Shown: positions 1 through 8,275, counted from the first letter of the stretch. The stretch is DNA of 32,206 bases from JBKBIP01 sp046297495 (GCA_046297495.1 JBKBIP010000044.1:1-32206), one strand, 5' to 3'. Notes: generated by a model not told the origin, from the sequence alone. Made by a program: numbers and translations.

Positions 1-89
1 GCAGCGTCGCTAACCAAAATGAATCGATTTAATTGTTAATCCATAGTCAATGTCAAAAAACGTTGCCCGACACCCAGGGAGTCCCTGCC

Positions 90-983
90 GTGAATCCAAC
101 GGACTTTCAACAATTCACGCAAGATCGCGCGCGGCGTACCACCAACTATCAAGAGATGGTGCGGAAGTATTATGATCATGTCACCGACTTTTACCGGGAA
201 CGCTGGAACGATTCGTTTCACTTCGCCGTCTTCCAAGGGAATGAACCGCTGGAAGAAGCCATCCTGGCTACCGAGCGGATGCTGGCGGAGGATGCTGGGT
301 TGCGGGCGGGGATGAAAGTGCTGGATGTCGGTTGCGGCGTCGGGGGGCCGGCGTTGAATATTGCCGAGTATGCTGGCGTGTACGTCACCGGCTTGAACAT
401 CGTCGAGAAACAGGTGCGCATCGCGCGGCAGCGGGCGGCGGAGCGCGGCCTGTCCGCCCAAACGGAATTCGTGCTTGGCGATGCCATGAATATGCCATTT
501 GACGATGCCGCCTACGACGCCGTCTATGTCTTTGAAGCGGGCTGTCACATGCCCGATAAACAACGTTTTTACCAGGAATGTGTCCGTGTCCTCAAACCAG
601 GGGGTGTTTTCTTCGGTCAGGACTGGTTCACCAAGAATAACCCTACTCCCCAAGAAGAAGCGGACTATCTGGAGCCGATTTGCCGGCTGCACGGCTTGCC
701 GCAGATGATTTCCTTGACCGAATGCACGCGCTATTTGATTGAAGCCGGGCTAGAAGTGGAGCGCGTCGAGAATGCCGCCAGCCGCGGCAATATCCTGCGT
801 AACTGGGAGCAGATGGACCGGCGTTCCGCTCATTTCGTGCGCCGCTACTTGCCGTTTCTGCTGCCGCGCACGCTGCGGATGTTGATTGATGGCGGCGTGT
901 CGCTGTGCCGGGCGGCCAAGGTGGGGGCGTTTATTCTGGGGATTTGGCAGGGGCGCAAGCCGTTAGCCAACGGAGGAGCATGA
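90..983 (+). CDS. Sterol C-24 methyltransferase-like SAM-dependent methyltransferase
   Basis: Likely adds a methyl group from SAM to a sterol side chain, as the ERG6/SMT family does at C-24. Visible features, numbered from the GTG at 90: a YYDHVTDFY..SFHFA segment at about residues 26-46, matching the sterol-binding region I of SMTs; the SAM loop LDVGCGVGGP at 78-87, identical to the SMT signature; VTGLN after it; and FEAGCHMP near 148-154, matching the family's EATCHAP region. The length is 297 aa, slightly short of eukaryotic SMTs. The start is uncertain. GTG at 90 has an AGGGA about 9 nt upstream; TTG at 33 would add 19 residues, and a stop at 30 closes the frame. A stop at 11-13 could end an unseen upstream gene. 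It is first in the visible operon, and its stop overlaps the next start. A related small-molecule or squalene methyltransferase remains possible. Confidence 0.8.
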   Translation: MNPTDFQQFTQDRARRTTNYQEMVRKYYDHVTDFYRERWNDSFHFAVFQGNEPLEEAILATERMLAEDAGLRAGMKVLDVGCGVGGPALNIAEYAGVYVTGLNIVEKQVRIARQRAAERGLSAQTEFVLGDAMNMPFDDAAYDAVYVFEAGCHMPDKQRFYQECVRVLKPGGVFFGQDWFTKNNPTPQEEADYLEPICRLHGLPQMISLTECTRYLIEAGLEVERVENAASRGNILRNWEQMDRRSAHFVRRYLPFLLPRTLRMLIDGGVSLCRAAKVGAFILGIWQGRKPLANGGA

Positions 984-2044
984 TGTATCTGGTCACAGGG
1001 GCGACGGGACATCTCGGCGCCAATCTGGCGCGCCGTTTGCTGGACGATGGCTTGCCAGTGCGCGTGCTGGTCCGGGCCACCAGCGACCCGGCGGCGCTGG
1101 ACGGGCTGAAGGTCGAACGCGTCGGCGGCGACCTGCGCGATGCCGATGCCTGTCGGCGCGCAGTGCGCGGTTGCGCCGGCGTCTATCACTGCGCCGCGAA
1201 AATATCGACGATGACGGGCAACAACTGGCACCGGCGAGAAATCCACGAGTGCAATGTCTTGGGCACTCACAACCTGCTGCGGGCGGCGCTGGACGAAGGC
1301 GTGCCCAAGGTGGTCGTTACGGGGTCACTGAGCGCTATCGGCCACGCAACGGATCGGCCTTGTAACGAAGACGACCCGTTTAACCCTTTCGAGCCGCATT
1401 TGCCGTATGCTGTTTCCAAGTCGGGGGTCTGGTTGGAGTGTCTGAAGGCGTTCGCCGACGGCTTGCCAGTGGTGGTGGCGACTTCCTGCGCCATTCTCGG
1501 CCCCAATGACTTCGTGCCGTCGCGCATGGGCCGAACGCTGATCGATTTCGCCAATGGCCGCTTGCGAGCGTATGTCCCCGGCGGCTTTGAATTCGTGGCC
1601 GTCCATGATTTGGTGCAGGGGCATTTGCTGTCGATGGCCAAAGGGCGGCCCGGTCAGAATTACATCTTTAGCACGCGCTTCGCCACCGTCGATGAGCTGA
1701 TGGGGATTTTCGAGCAAGTCACGAGCCGCCCCCGGCCACGCTGGCGGATTCCGGGACCGTTGATGTTCGGCCTGGCCCGCGCGCTCGATGGCCTGAGCCG
1801 TGCGTTCCACCTCCCCGGCCCGACGCGGTTCACGCCGGGGGCCATCCGCTTGTTGCGCCTGCAACGCCGGGCCGATTGCGGCAAAGCTCGCCGCGAATTA
1901 GGGTATCAACCGACCAGCATCGAAGCGGCGATTCAGGACGCCTATGAATTTTTCGCGCGCCGTGGTTGGATCGAGGTTCCGAGGAAGATCGTTGGCTTGT
2001 CACCGTCCCTGTCGCCGCGGCCCGCAAGGAGTGTTTCTTCATGA
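983..2044 (+). CDS. Extended SDR, 3beta-HSD/SdmB-like NAD(P)-dependent reductase
   Basis: A short-chain dehydrogenase of the extended (epimerase/3beta-HSD) type. In this operon it probably handles the C-3 and C-4 carbons after oxygenation of the C-4 methyl, as SdmB does in Methylococcus. The Rossmann loop VTGATGHLG is at residues 4-12, the catalytic serine is near 115-117 (TGSLS), and the YAVSK motif gives Tyr142 and Lys146. Length is 353 aa, normal for the family. I chose ATG 983 because GGAGG at 972-976 is 6 nt away; ATG 980 is in frame and nearly as good, and overlaps the upstream TGA. The stop overlaps the P450 start as ATGA. On sequence alone it resembles other epimerases, including HpnA-type proteins of hopanoid clusters. 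The sterol role rests on the neighbours. Confidence 0.8.
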   Translation: MYLVTGATGHLGANLARRLLDDGLPVRVLVRATSDPAALDGLKVERVGGDLRDADACRRAVRGCAGVYHCAAKISTMTGNNWHRREIHECNVLGTHNLLRAALDEGVPKVVVTGSLSAIGHATDRPCNEDDPFNPFEPHLPYAVSKSGVWLECLKAFADGLPVVVATSCAILGPNDFVPSRMGRTLIDFANGRLRAYVPGGFEFVAVHDLVQGHLLSMAKGRPGQNYIFSTRFATVDELMGIFEQVTSRPRPRWRIPGPLMFGLARALDGLSRAFHLPGPTRFTPGAIRLLRLQRRADCGKARRELGYQPTSIEAAIQDAYEFFARRGWIEVPRKIVGLSPSLSPRPARSVSS

Positions 2045-3408
2045 GTGTGACTATTTCACATCCGCGCGTCCGCCGCCGCTGGCCGCCGGAGCTGCCGGGA
2101 GGATTGCCGTTGCTGGGGCATGCCCTGACGTTTCAACGCAACCCGGTGCGTTTCTTGCAGCGCGGCCGGGAACTGCTGGGTGACATCTATTCGTTTCCCC
2201 TGCTCGGCAACCAGATGGTCGTGCTGACCGGGCCGAAAGCGAATGAAACCTTCTTCCGGGCCAGCGACGCGCAGCTCAGCGCCAAGGCGGCGTATCAGTT
2301 CACCGTCCCCATCTTTGGACCGGGGATCGCCTACGACACGACCCCGGAGCGCATGGCTGAGCAAATGAGCTTCTTCACACCGGCCTTGACCGAACGCCGG
2401 TTTCGCCGCTATGTCGAATACATTCAGGAAGAAATTGACACTTACCTGGAGCGCTGGCCGGACCAAGGGGAAGTCGATGTCTTGACCGTGACCAATGAGC
2501 TGACGGTGTTCATCGCCAGCCGGTGCTTGATTGGTCGGGAGTTTCGCCAGAAGCTGTCGGCGGAATTCGCCCAACTGTATCACGATCTGGAAGGGAGCCT
2601 CAATTTGCTCGGCTTCTTCTGGCCCCGGCTGCCGTTGCCCGCCTTTCAGCGTCGCGACCGGGCGCGGGCGCGGATGGTGGCAGTCATTTCCCAGATCATC
2701 GCCGACCGGCGGGCGCGGAATGCTCAGGAAGAAGACTTTTTGCAAACCCTGATGACGGCCCGCTATTCCGACGGCACGGCGTTGAGCGATGACACGATCA
2801 CGGGCATGTTGTTGACGTTGGTGTTCGCCGGCCAGCACACCAGCGCCGTGCAAGCCGCCTGGGCCGGCATCGAGCTGCTGCGCCATCCGGGTTATCTGCA
2901 ACGGGTGCTGGACGAACAAGAAGCCATCATGGGGGACCGACAGACGCTTGACTTTGACATCTTACAAAGCATGAAGGTTTTGGAACGCGGCATCCAGGAA
3001 TCGGAACGGCTGCACCCGCCCTTGATCATGCTGATGCGCAAGGTAATCGGCGACCTTTCCTATCGGGACATTCAAATTCCCATCGGGTCGATGGTCATGG
3101 TGTCGCCAGCGGTGTCGCACCGCATTCCCGAAGTGTTCCGCGAGCCGAACCGTTACGATCCCGACCGCTTCGGCCCCGACCGCGCCGAGGACAAGAAAGC
3201 CAAGTTTGCGATCATCACCTTCGGCGGCGGCAAGCACGGCTGCATCGGGCTGACATTCGCTTATTTGCAGGTCAAGGCGATTTGGAGCACGTTACTGCGC
3301 CGATTTGACCTGGAGTTGCTCCATCCGCAGGTGGAACCGAACTACACGACGTTCGTGGTCGGTCCCAAGCCGCCGTGCCGGATGCGCTTTCGGCGCAGGA
3401 ACCACTAA
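2041..3408 (+). CDS. cyp51: Cytochrome P450, sterol 14alpha-demethylase (CYP51 family)
   Basis: Predicted to remove the C-14 methyl of lanosterol-type sterols in three oxidations. The CYP51 hallmarks are all visible: a B-C region with AYQFTVPIFGPG (from about residue 84), an I-helix AGQHTS with His266-Thr267 (the acid-alcohol pair of CYP51, where most P450s have D/E-T), ExxR at Glu320-Arg323 followed by LHPPL, and the haem loop FGGGKHGCIG with Cys401. The C-terminal stretch FAYLQVKAIWSTLLRRFDLEL and the later PNYTT are also typical of CYP51. Length is 455 aa. ATG 2041 is preferred over an in-frame ATG at 1966: it has AAGGAG about 9 nt upstream and a 4-nt ATGA overlap with the SDR. Unlike the Methylococcus enzyme there is no C-terminal ferredoxin fusion, so redox partners must be encoded elsewhere. 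Confidence 0.92.
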   Translation: MSVTISHPRVRRRWPPELPGGLPLLGHALTFQRNPVRFLQRGRELLGDIYSFPLLGNQMVVLTGPKANETFFRASDAQLSAKAAYQFTVPIFGPGIAYDTTPERMAEQMSFFTPALTERRFRRYVEYIQEEIDTYLERWPDQGEVDVLTVTNELTVFIASRCLIGREFRQKLSAEFAQLYHDLEGSLNLLGFFWPRLPLPAFQRRDRARARMVAVISQIIADRRARNAQEEDFLQTLMTARYSDGTALSDDTITGMLLTLVFAGQHTSAVQAAWAGIELLRHPGYLQRVLDEQEAIMGDRQTLDFDILQSMKVLERGIQESERLHPPLIMLMRKVIGDLSYRDIQIPIGSMVMVSPAVSHRIPEVFREPNRYDPDRFGPDRAEDKKAKFAIITFGGGKHGCIGLTFAYLQVKAIWSTLLRRFDLELLHPQVEPNYTTFVVGPKPPCRMRFRRRNH

Positions 3409-3438
3409 TTAACTGACTCACAGGAGACATGGACCATT

Positions 3439-4629
3439 ATGAAGTCTCTGGCATATGTCAAACCATCGGCCGCGCCGCCGCCGGAGTTTCACACCGCCCG
3501 CAATCAGCGGCAGAAGACGCGCACGGCGGGGCTGCACCCGGATTACTGGTATCCGGTGGAGTATGCCCACAAGCTCCAACGCGGTCAGGCCATCGGTGTG
3601 CAATTCTGGAACCGCGACATCGTCGTCTATCGCGGTGAGGACGGCCAATTGGCGGCGCTGGAAGATCGCTGCGCCCATCGTCAACTCAAGCTATCGTTGG
3701 GTGTCGTGGAAGGCTGTAATTTGACCTGCGTGTATCACGGTTGGAGTTACGACCGCGCCGGCAAGGTCACGCATGTGTCGCATGACCTGTTCGGACGGCC
3801 GGGCTTGAAGGTGCGGCTGCCCACCTATCCAGTCCAGGAACGCTATGGGTTGATCTGGATTTTCCCTGGCGATCCCGCGCGGGCGACCCAGCATCGCATT
3901 CCCGACATCCCGGAGTTGGAAGGCCCAAACGCTTGGCCGTGCGTCCCCATCGATTTCACCTGGCGGACGCATCATTCGATGGTGTTGGAGAATACCTGCG
4001 ACTTGACCCACGCCTATTTGCACCGCCGCTATCGGCCATTCTTGGACGCCAAGCTGACACGCTGCGACGCCGGCGCGGAACGGGTGGAAGTGGAATACGC
4101 CGCTCAGGTGGGACGCGGCAAGATCTCCGGGCTATTCGTGGACCGCGACCGCGTGGACACCAACTCCATCATCCTCTGTTACGAGTATCCCTATCAATGG
4201 TCCAGCACCGGTTCGAAGATCAAGAACTGGTGCTTCTTGCTGCCGATGGACGAACGGACGACGCGCGTGTTCTTTTTGTTCTATTTCGATTGTTTCCGCT
4301 TTCCCTTCACGTCGATTCGTTTCCCGCATTGGCTGACGCGTCTGATGCTGCGCGTCGCGGAGCGGACCATGATCCGTCCCCTGCTCAGCGAGGATGGCGT
4401 GGCGGTCGAGGCGGAGCAAGCCGGCTTCGAGGTCCATTACGATGAACCGATGATCGAGATCAATCCCATCATCCACGAGTTTCAGCTGTTGACGATTCGC
4501 AAGTGGGAAGAGTACCTTGCGGGAAAGCAGGTTGCTGCTTGTCGTGCCGATTCCCCAAATCAGGCCGTGACCAACGAGGTGAAGGATGAACCCTGCGCAA
4601 CCGGCGCCGCCCCAGCCGAAAACTGTTGA
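3439..4629 (+). CDS. Rieske non-haem iron oxygenase, SdmA-like (C-4 sterol demethylation)
   Basis: A Rieske-type oxygenase alpha subunit. The closest functional parallel I know is SdmA of Methylococcus, which oxidises a C-4 methyl of sterols in place of eukaryotic ERG25. The [2Fe-2S] motif is complete: Cys78-x-His80, then Cys97-x2-His100. The mononuclear iron site is also visible as NTCDLTHAYLH, giving Asp188, His191 and His195. Length is 396 aa, usual for this class. The last 25 or so residues look low in structure and overlap the next gene. ATG 3439 follows an AGGAG at 3422-3426, 12 nt upstream, which is a little long. The gap from the P450 is 30 nt, and its 3' end overlaps the cyclase by 44 nt, so coupled translation is likely. 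Rieske motifs do not fix the substrate; the sterol assignment comes from neighbours. No ferredoxin reductase is adjacent. Confidence 0.85.
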   Translation: MKSLAYVKPSAAPPPEFHTARNQRQKTRTAGLHPDYWYPVEYAHKLQRGQAIGVQFWNRDIVVYRGEDGQLAALEDRCAHRQLKLSLGVVEGCNLTCVYHGWSYDRAGKVTHVSHDLFGRPGLKVRLPTYPVQERYGLIWIFPGDPARATQHRIPDIPELEGPNAWPCVPIDFTWRTHHSMVLENTCDLTHAYLHRRYRPFLDAKLTRCDAGAERVEVEYAAQVGRGKISGLFVDRDRVDTNSIILCYEYPYQWSSTGSKIKNWCFLLPMDERTTRVFFLFYFDCFRFPFTSIRFPHWLTRLMLRVAERTMIRPLLSEDGVAVEAEQAGFEVHYDEPMIEINPIIHEFQLLTIRKWEEYLAGKQVAACRADSPNQAVTNEVKDEPCATGAAPAENC

Positions 4630-6586
4630 AGCCGCCGCGCTGGACCGCGCCATCGCCCATTTGCTCCAGCAGCAGCATGTCGATGGCTGTTGGGAAGGGG
4701 AGATGGTTTGGTGTACGATGATCTTGTCGCAGTATGTCATCGTGCGGCACATCACGGGGCGCCAATGGGATGAGCACACCCGAAAGCAAATCATCCGCCA
4801 TTACGAGGTGACACGCACGTCGGCGGGAGCATGGGGTCTGCACCCCGAATCGGCGGGCTATGTCTTCACGACGACGCTGGCCTACGTGGCCTTGCGGTTG
4901 TTGGGGTTGGGGCCGGACCATGCGTTGACCCAACCCGCCCGCGATTGGCTCCACGCCCAGCCTGGCGGCGTGCTCGCCATTCCCAGCTGGGGCAAGTTCT
5001 GGCTGGCCCTGATGAGTTTGTATGATTACGAGGGCGTCAATCCGGTGCCGCCGGAATTGTTTCTACTGTCTCCGTGGCTGCCGATTCATCCGCGCCGTTA
5101 CTACTGCCACACGCGCTACATTTATTTGGCTATGTCGTATCTGTACGGCAGCCGGTATCAGGCCGACCTTGGCCCCATCGTGCATGAGCTGCGCCGCGAG
5201 CTGTACCCGCAACCGTATCAGAGCATTGATTTCGCAAGCCATCGCCACACCCTGGCCGCCGCCGATTTATACATTCCGCCCGGAAAGCTGATACGTTGCA
5301 GCTCGCGTGTGTTGGCCTGGTACGAGCAGCGCGCCATCCGTTGGCTCCGGCGGGCCGCCCTGGATCACGTGCTGGAACGGATTCGCTATGAACAGCGTGT
5401 CAGCCGTTATCAGGGTCTATCCCCTGTCAATGCCTTATTGAATTGCCTGGCGTTGCATGCCCAGCCGTTGCATCGAGCGGAATGCCAGCAAAGCCTGGAA
5501 GGTTTGGAAAACTGGCAATGGGATGATTCCCAGCAAGGGCGGCGCTATGCCGGCGCGCGGTCGCACACCTGGGACACCGCCTTCGCCATGCAAGCGCTGT
5601 TGGCGGCGCCGCGTCTGACCCCCGCCATCAAGGATGCCCTGGGCCGGGCCTATCGGTTTTTGGATCAGGCCCAATTGCTCGAGGAAATCCCCGCCCGGCG
5701 CCGCGAGCACCGCGACGCCGTGTTAGGGGGATGGTGTTTTTCCGATGGCCGGCATCGCTGGCCGGTGAGCGACTGCACCGCCGAGGCCCTGTGCGCTATT
5801 CTGGGCTTTCACGAGCGTTGCCGGGGACTGATTCCGCTGGAGGAACGCATCAGCGATGACCGTCTGCGGCTGGGGATTAAGTTCCTGCTCAGCCGGCAAA
5901 ATCGAGATGGCGGGTTCGGCACCTACGAACGGCGCCGCGGCACCGCCTTCCTGGAGATGCTCAATCCGTCGGAGATGTTTGGTCAGTGCATGACCGAACT
6001 CTCGTACATCGAATGTACCGCCTCGGCCCTGAGTGCCATGGGGCATTTTCGCCAGGCGTATCCCAACGTGTTGGCGGGCCGGATCGAGCACGCCATCCGC
6101 CAAGCCTTGGCCTACTTGCGCCGCTGTCAACGCCCTGACGGCTCCTTTCCGGGTTTCTGGGGGATCAACTTCACCTACGCCATCTTCCATGTCGTCAAGG
6201 GATTGCGAGCCGTCGCAGTGCCAGTCGATGATCGGGCCTTGACCCGCGCTCTCGATTGGCTCATCGACAAACAACGGGGCGACGGCGGCTGGGGAGAACA
6301 TTATTCCAGCTGTCTGCGTGGCAAATATGTGGAACATGAACAGAGCCAAGTCGTCATGACCAGTTGGGCCTTGCTGGCGTTGCTCGAAGTCCTACCCCCC
6401 GATGCCGAGCCGATCCAGCGCGGCATCGCTTGGTTGCGAGACCAACAGCGCGACGATGGCTCCTGGCCGCGCCAAGCGGTCAACGGCGTCTTCTTCGGCA
6501 CCGCCATGCTCGATTATCGGTTGTACAAAAGTTACTTCCCGACTTGGGCACTGGCACGGTATGAGCAGGTGACAGGCTCCGAATAG
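4586..6586 (+). CDS. osc: Oxidosqualene cyclase (lanosterol/parkeol synthase type)
   Basis: Cyclises 2,3-oxidosqualene to a tetracyclic sterol. The key distinction from squalene-hopene cyclase is the catalytic motif: VSDCTAE with Asp396-Cys397, where hopene cyclases have DxDD. His175 in YCHTRYIYLAMSYLYG matches the human His232 region, and LNPSEMFG..YIECTASAL is typical of sterol cyclases. At least five QW-type repeats are present, for example RQNRDGGF, KQRGDGGW and QQRDDGSW. Length is 666 aa, near other bacterial cyclases. The position two before the catalytic Asp is Val394, as in lanosterol synthases (Ile in cycloartenol synthase). The equivalent of cycloartenol synthase His477 is His390. 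This suggests lanosterol, possibly with parkeol; the product cannot be read with certainty. ATG 4586 has a GAGGTGAAGG-type site just upstream, inside the Rieske gene. Confidence 0.95.
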   Translation: MNPAQPAPPQPKTVEAAALDRAIAHLLQQQHVDGCWEGEMVWCTMILSQYVIVRHITGRQWDEHTRKQIIRHYEVTRTSAGAWGLHPESAGYVFTTTLAYVALRLLGLGPDHALTQPARDWLHAQPGGVLAIPSWGKFWLALMSLYDYEGVNPVPPELFLLSPWLPIHPRRYYCHTRYIYLAMSYLYGSRYQADLGPIVHELRRELYPQPYQSIDFASHRHTLAAADLYIPPGKLIRCSSRVLAWYEQRAIRWLRRAALDHVLERIRYEQRVSRYQGLSPVNALLNCLALHAQPLHRAECQQSLEGLENWQWDDSQQGRRYAGARSHTWDTAFAMQALLAAPRLTPAIKDALGRAYRFLDQAQLLEEIPARRREHRDAVLGGWCFSDGRHRWPVSDCTAEALCAILGFHERCRGLIPLEERISDDRLRLGIKFLLSRQNRDGGFGTYERRRGTAFLEMLNPSEMFGQCMTELSYIECTASALSAMGHFRQAYPNVLAGRIEHAIRQALAYLRRCQRPDGSFPGFWGINFTYAIFHVVKGLRAVAVPVDDRALTRALDWLIDKQRGDGGWGEHYSSCLRGKYVEHEQSQVVMTSWALLALLEVLPPDAEPIQRGIAWLRDQQRDDGSWPRQAVNGVFFGTAMLDYRLYKSYFPTWALARYEQVTGSE

Positions 6587-6589
6587 ACC

Positions 6590-6608
6590 CATGCCGGGCT
6601 TCGGCATG
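6590..6608 (+). terminator. Small hairpin after the sterol operon, possible weak terminator
   Basis: A 7-bp perfect stem (CATGCCG/CGGCATG) with a 5-nt loop starts 4 nt after the cyclase stop. There is only a TT after it, so intrinsic termination would be weak. Its position at the operon end is the main support. Confidence 0.35.
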
Positions 6609-6661
6609 TTGCAAATGTGCCTCCCATGTCTTTCTGGATATTCCACCAGCAAACCCGATGG

Positions 6662-6719
6662 TCGGAGCCGCGACCGTCAGGGAGCGGGGCGTACCGCTCC
6701 CCCATGGTCGCGGCTCGGA
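6662..6719. repeat. Inverted-repeat hairpin, AGCCGCGACCGT family, copy 1
   Basis: A two-part stem: an outer arm GAGCCGCGACC (6665-6675) pairs with GGTCGCGGCTC (6706-6716), and an inner arm GGGAGCGG (6680-6687) pairs with CCGCTCCC (6694-6701). It lies between the sterol operon and the M32 gene. The same core occurs again at 16819-16865, so this is a dispersed repeat family. I recall similar elements scattered in Gemmata-type genomes, but that is memory, not a search. Confidence 0.7.
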
Positions 6720-6754
6720 GTTGCCTCCGGACCGGCGGAATAGGAGATCGACAC

Positions 6755-8275
6755 ATGCCGCGCACTCCCGAACAGGCTTACGACCTGTTGATTCAGAAGA
6801 CGAAAGAACATGGCTTGTTGAATTCCTGCGCCAGCGTGCTGGGCTGGGATGAGCGGACCTACATGCCGCGCCAGGGTTCGACTTGGCGGGCGGAGCAGCT
6901 GGCCTTGCTGGCCCGGCTGGCGCATGAGCTGCGGACGGCGCCGGAAGTGGGGCAATGGTTGGCCGAAGTGGAAGGCTCATCGTGGCTGCGCGACGCGGAA
7001 GAGGTGGCGGCCAATGTCCGCGAACTGCGCCGCGGCTATGATCGCGCCGTGAAGATGCCCAAGGAGTTGGTGGTGGAAATCGCCCGCGTGACGACGCGTG
7101 CCCAGCAAGTCTGGCAGGAAGCCCGGCAAGCGGATGACTACGGCATGTTCCAACCTTGGCTGGAGAAAATCATCCGCTTGAAACGGGAAGAGGCTGACGC
7201 CGTCGGTTATCAAGATTGTCCCTACGATGCCCTGCTGGATGAATATGAACCGGGGGCCACGACGGCGGCGATTAGCCGGTTGTTCGCCGAGCTGCGCCAG
7301 GCGCTGGTTCCGTTGGTGGAAGCGCTGGTTCATGCCAAGCGGCAGCCTCGAACGGAAGTGCTGGAACGCCACTACCCCATCGAGCGGCAGAAGGTCTTCG
7401 GCGAGGCCGCGGCTGCGGCCATCGGCTTCGATTTCTCCGCGGGCCGGCTCGATGAGACGGCCCATCCATTTTGCAGCGGCATCGCGCCGGGAGATTGTCG
7501 CCTGACCACGCGCTACCATCCCCACCGTTTTAGTGATGCGTTCTTCGGCACGCTGCACGAAGCGGGGCACGGCATCTACGAGCAGGGGCTAGAGGCGACC
7601 CATTTCGGCACGCCGCTGGGCAGCGCCGTCTCCCTGGGCATTCATGAATCGCAATCCCGCCTGTGGGAGAACTTCGTCGGTCGCGGCCGGCCGTTCTGGG
7701 AACATTTCTTTCCGTTGGCCCGTGGCATCTTCCATGAAGCGCTGCAGGACGTGTCCTTGGATGACTTCGTGGGGGCAATCAATCATGCGCGCCCGTCGTT
7801 GATTCGCGTCGAAGCGGATGAAGTGACCTATAATTTGCATATCATCGCGCGCTTTGAGATGGAACAGGCCCTACTGACAGGAGATTTGCCGGTCAACGAA
7901 GTGCCATCGGCCTGGAATGACCACTATCGCCGCCTCTTACAAGTGACACCCCCCAACTCCCGGCTGGGGTGTTTGCAGGATATTCATTGGAGCATGGGCG
8001 GATTGGGATATTTTCCCACCTACACGTTGGGGAATTTGTATGCCGCCCAGTTCATGCAAGCGGCCCGCCAGCAGCTCGGCGACCTGGACGCCAACTTTCG
8101 CCGCGGAGATTTTCGACCGCTTCAGGCTTGGCTGCGGGATCAGATTCATCGTTGGGGGCAGCGCTATCGCCCTGATGTGTTATGCCAGCGCGTCACCGGC
8201 CAGCCTCTCAGTCCGCAGCCGCTACTCACTTATTTGCAGGACAAGTATGGATCGTTGTATGAATGGACAGGGTGA
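6755..8275 (+). CDS. M32 family metallocarboxypeptidase
   Basis: A zinc carboxypeptidase of the Taq/Pfu M32 family that removes C-terminal residues from peptides, presumably in the cytoplasm since no signal peptide is seen. The zinc motif HEAGH is at residues 268-272, and the third ligand region HESQSRLWEN follows at 297-306 (Glu298). The C-terminal helices IHWSMGGLGYFPTYTLGNLYAAQF are highly typical of the family. Length is 506 aa, the usual size. ATG 6755 is chosen because AGGAG lies 8 nt upstream; the open frame continues upstream through a repeat element but has no good start there. It is separated from the sterol operon by 168 nt containing that repeat, so it is probably transcribed independently. 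I see no functional tie to sterols. Confidence 0.93.
   Translation: MPRTPEQAYDLLIQKTKEHGLLNSCASVLGWDERTYMPRQGSTWRAEQLALLARLAHELRTAPEVGQWLAEVEGSSWLRDAEEVAANVRELRRGYDRAVKMPKELVVEIARVTTRAQQVWQEARQADDYGMFQPWLEKIIRLKREEADAVGYQDCPYDALLDEYEPGATTAAISRLFAELRQALVPLVEALVHAKRQPRTEVLERHYPIERQKVFGEAAAAAIGFDFSAGRLDETAHPFCSGIAPGDCRLTTRYHPHRFSDAFFGTLHEAGHGIYEQGLEATHFGTPLGSAVSLGIHESQSRLWENFVGRGRPFWEHFFPLARGIFHEALQDVSLDDFVGAINHARPSLIRVEADEVTYNLHIIARFEMEQALLTGDLPVNEVPSAWNDHYRRLLQVTPPNSRLGCLQDIHWSMGGLGYFPTYTLGNLYAAQFMQAARQQLGDLDANFRRGDFRPLQAWLRDQIHRWGQRYRPDVLCQRVTGQPLSPQPLLTYLQDKYGSLYEWTG

Noticed and set aside
36..692. Long open frame on the minus strand across the methyltransferase gene
   Set aside because: It is the antisense shadow of a GC-rich gene with clear SMT motifs on the plus strand; its translation has no family character.
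1966..2040. Upstream in-frame start for CYP51
   Set aside because: The extra 25 residues overlap the SDR gene, lack a ribosome-binding site and have no CYP51 similarity; ATG 2041 has AAGGAG and an ATGA overlap.
2056..2919. Long minus-strand open frame inside the P450 gene
   Set aside because: CYP51 motifs on the plus strand account for this DNA; the antisense product is rich in Gln/Arg/His with no domain.
4586..6586. Squalene-hopene cyclase as the identity of the cyclase
   Set aside because: The catalytic motif is SDCTAE, not DxDD, and the neighbours are CYP51 and C-4 demethylation-type genes.
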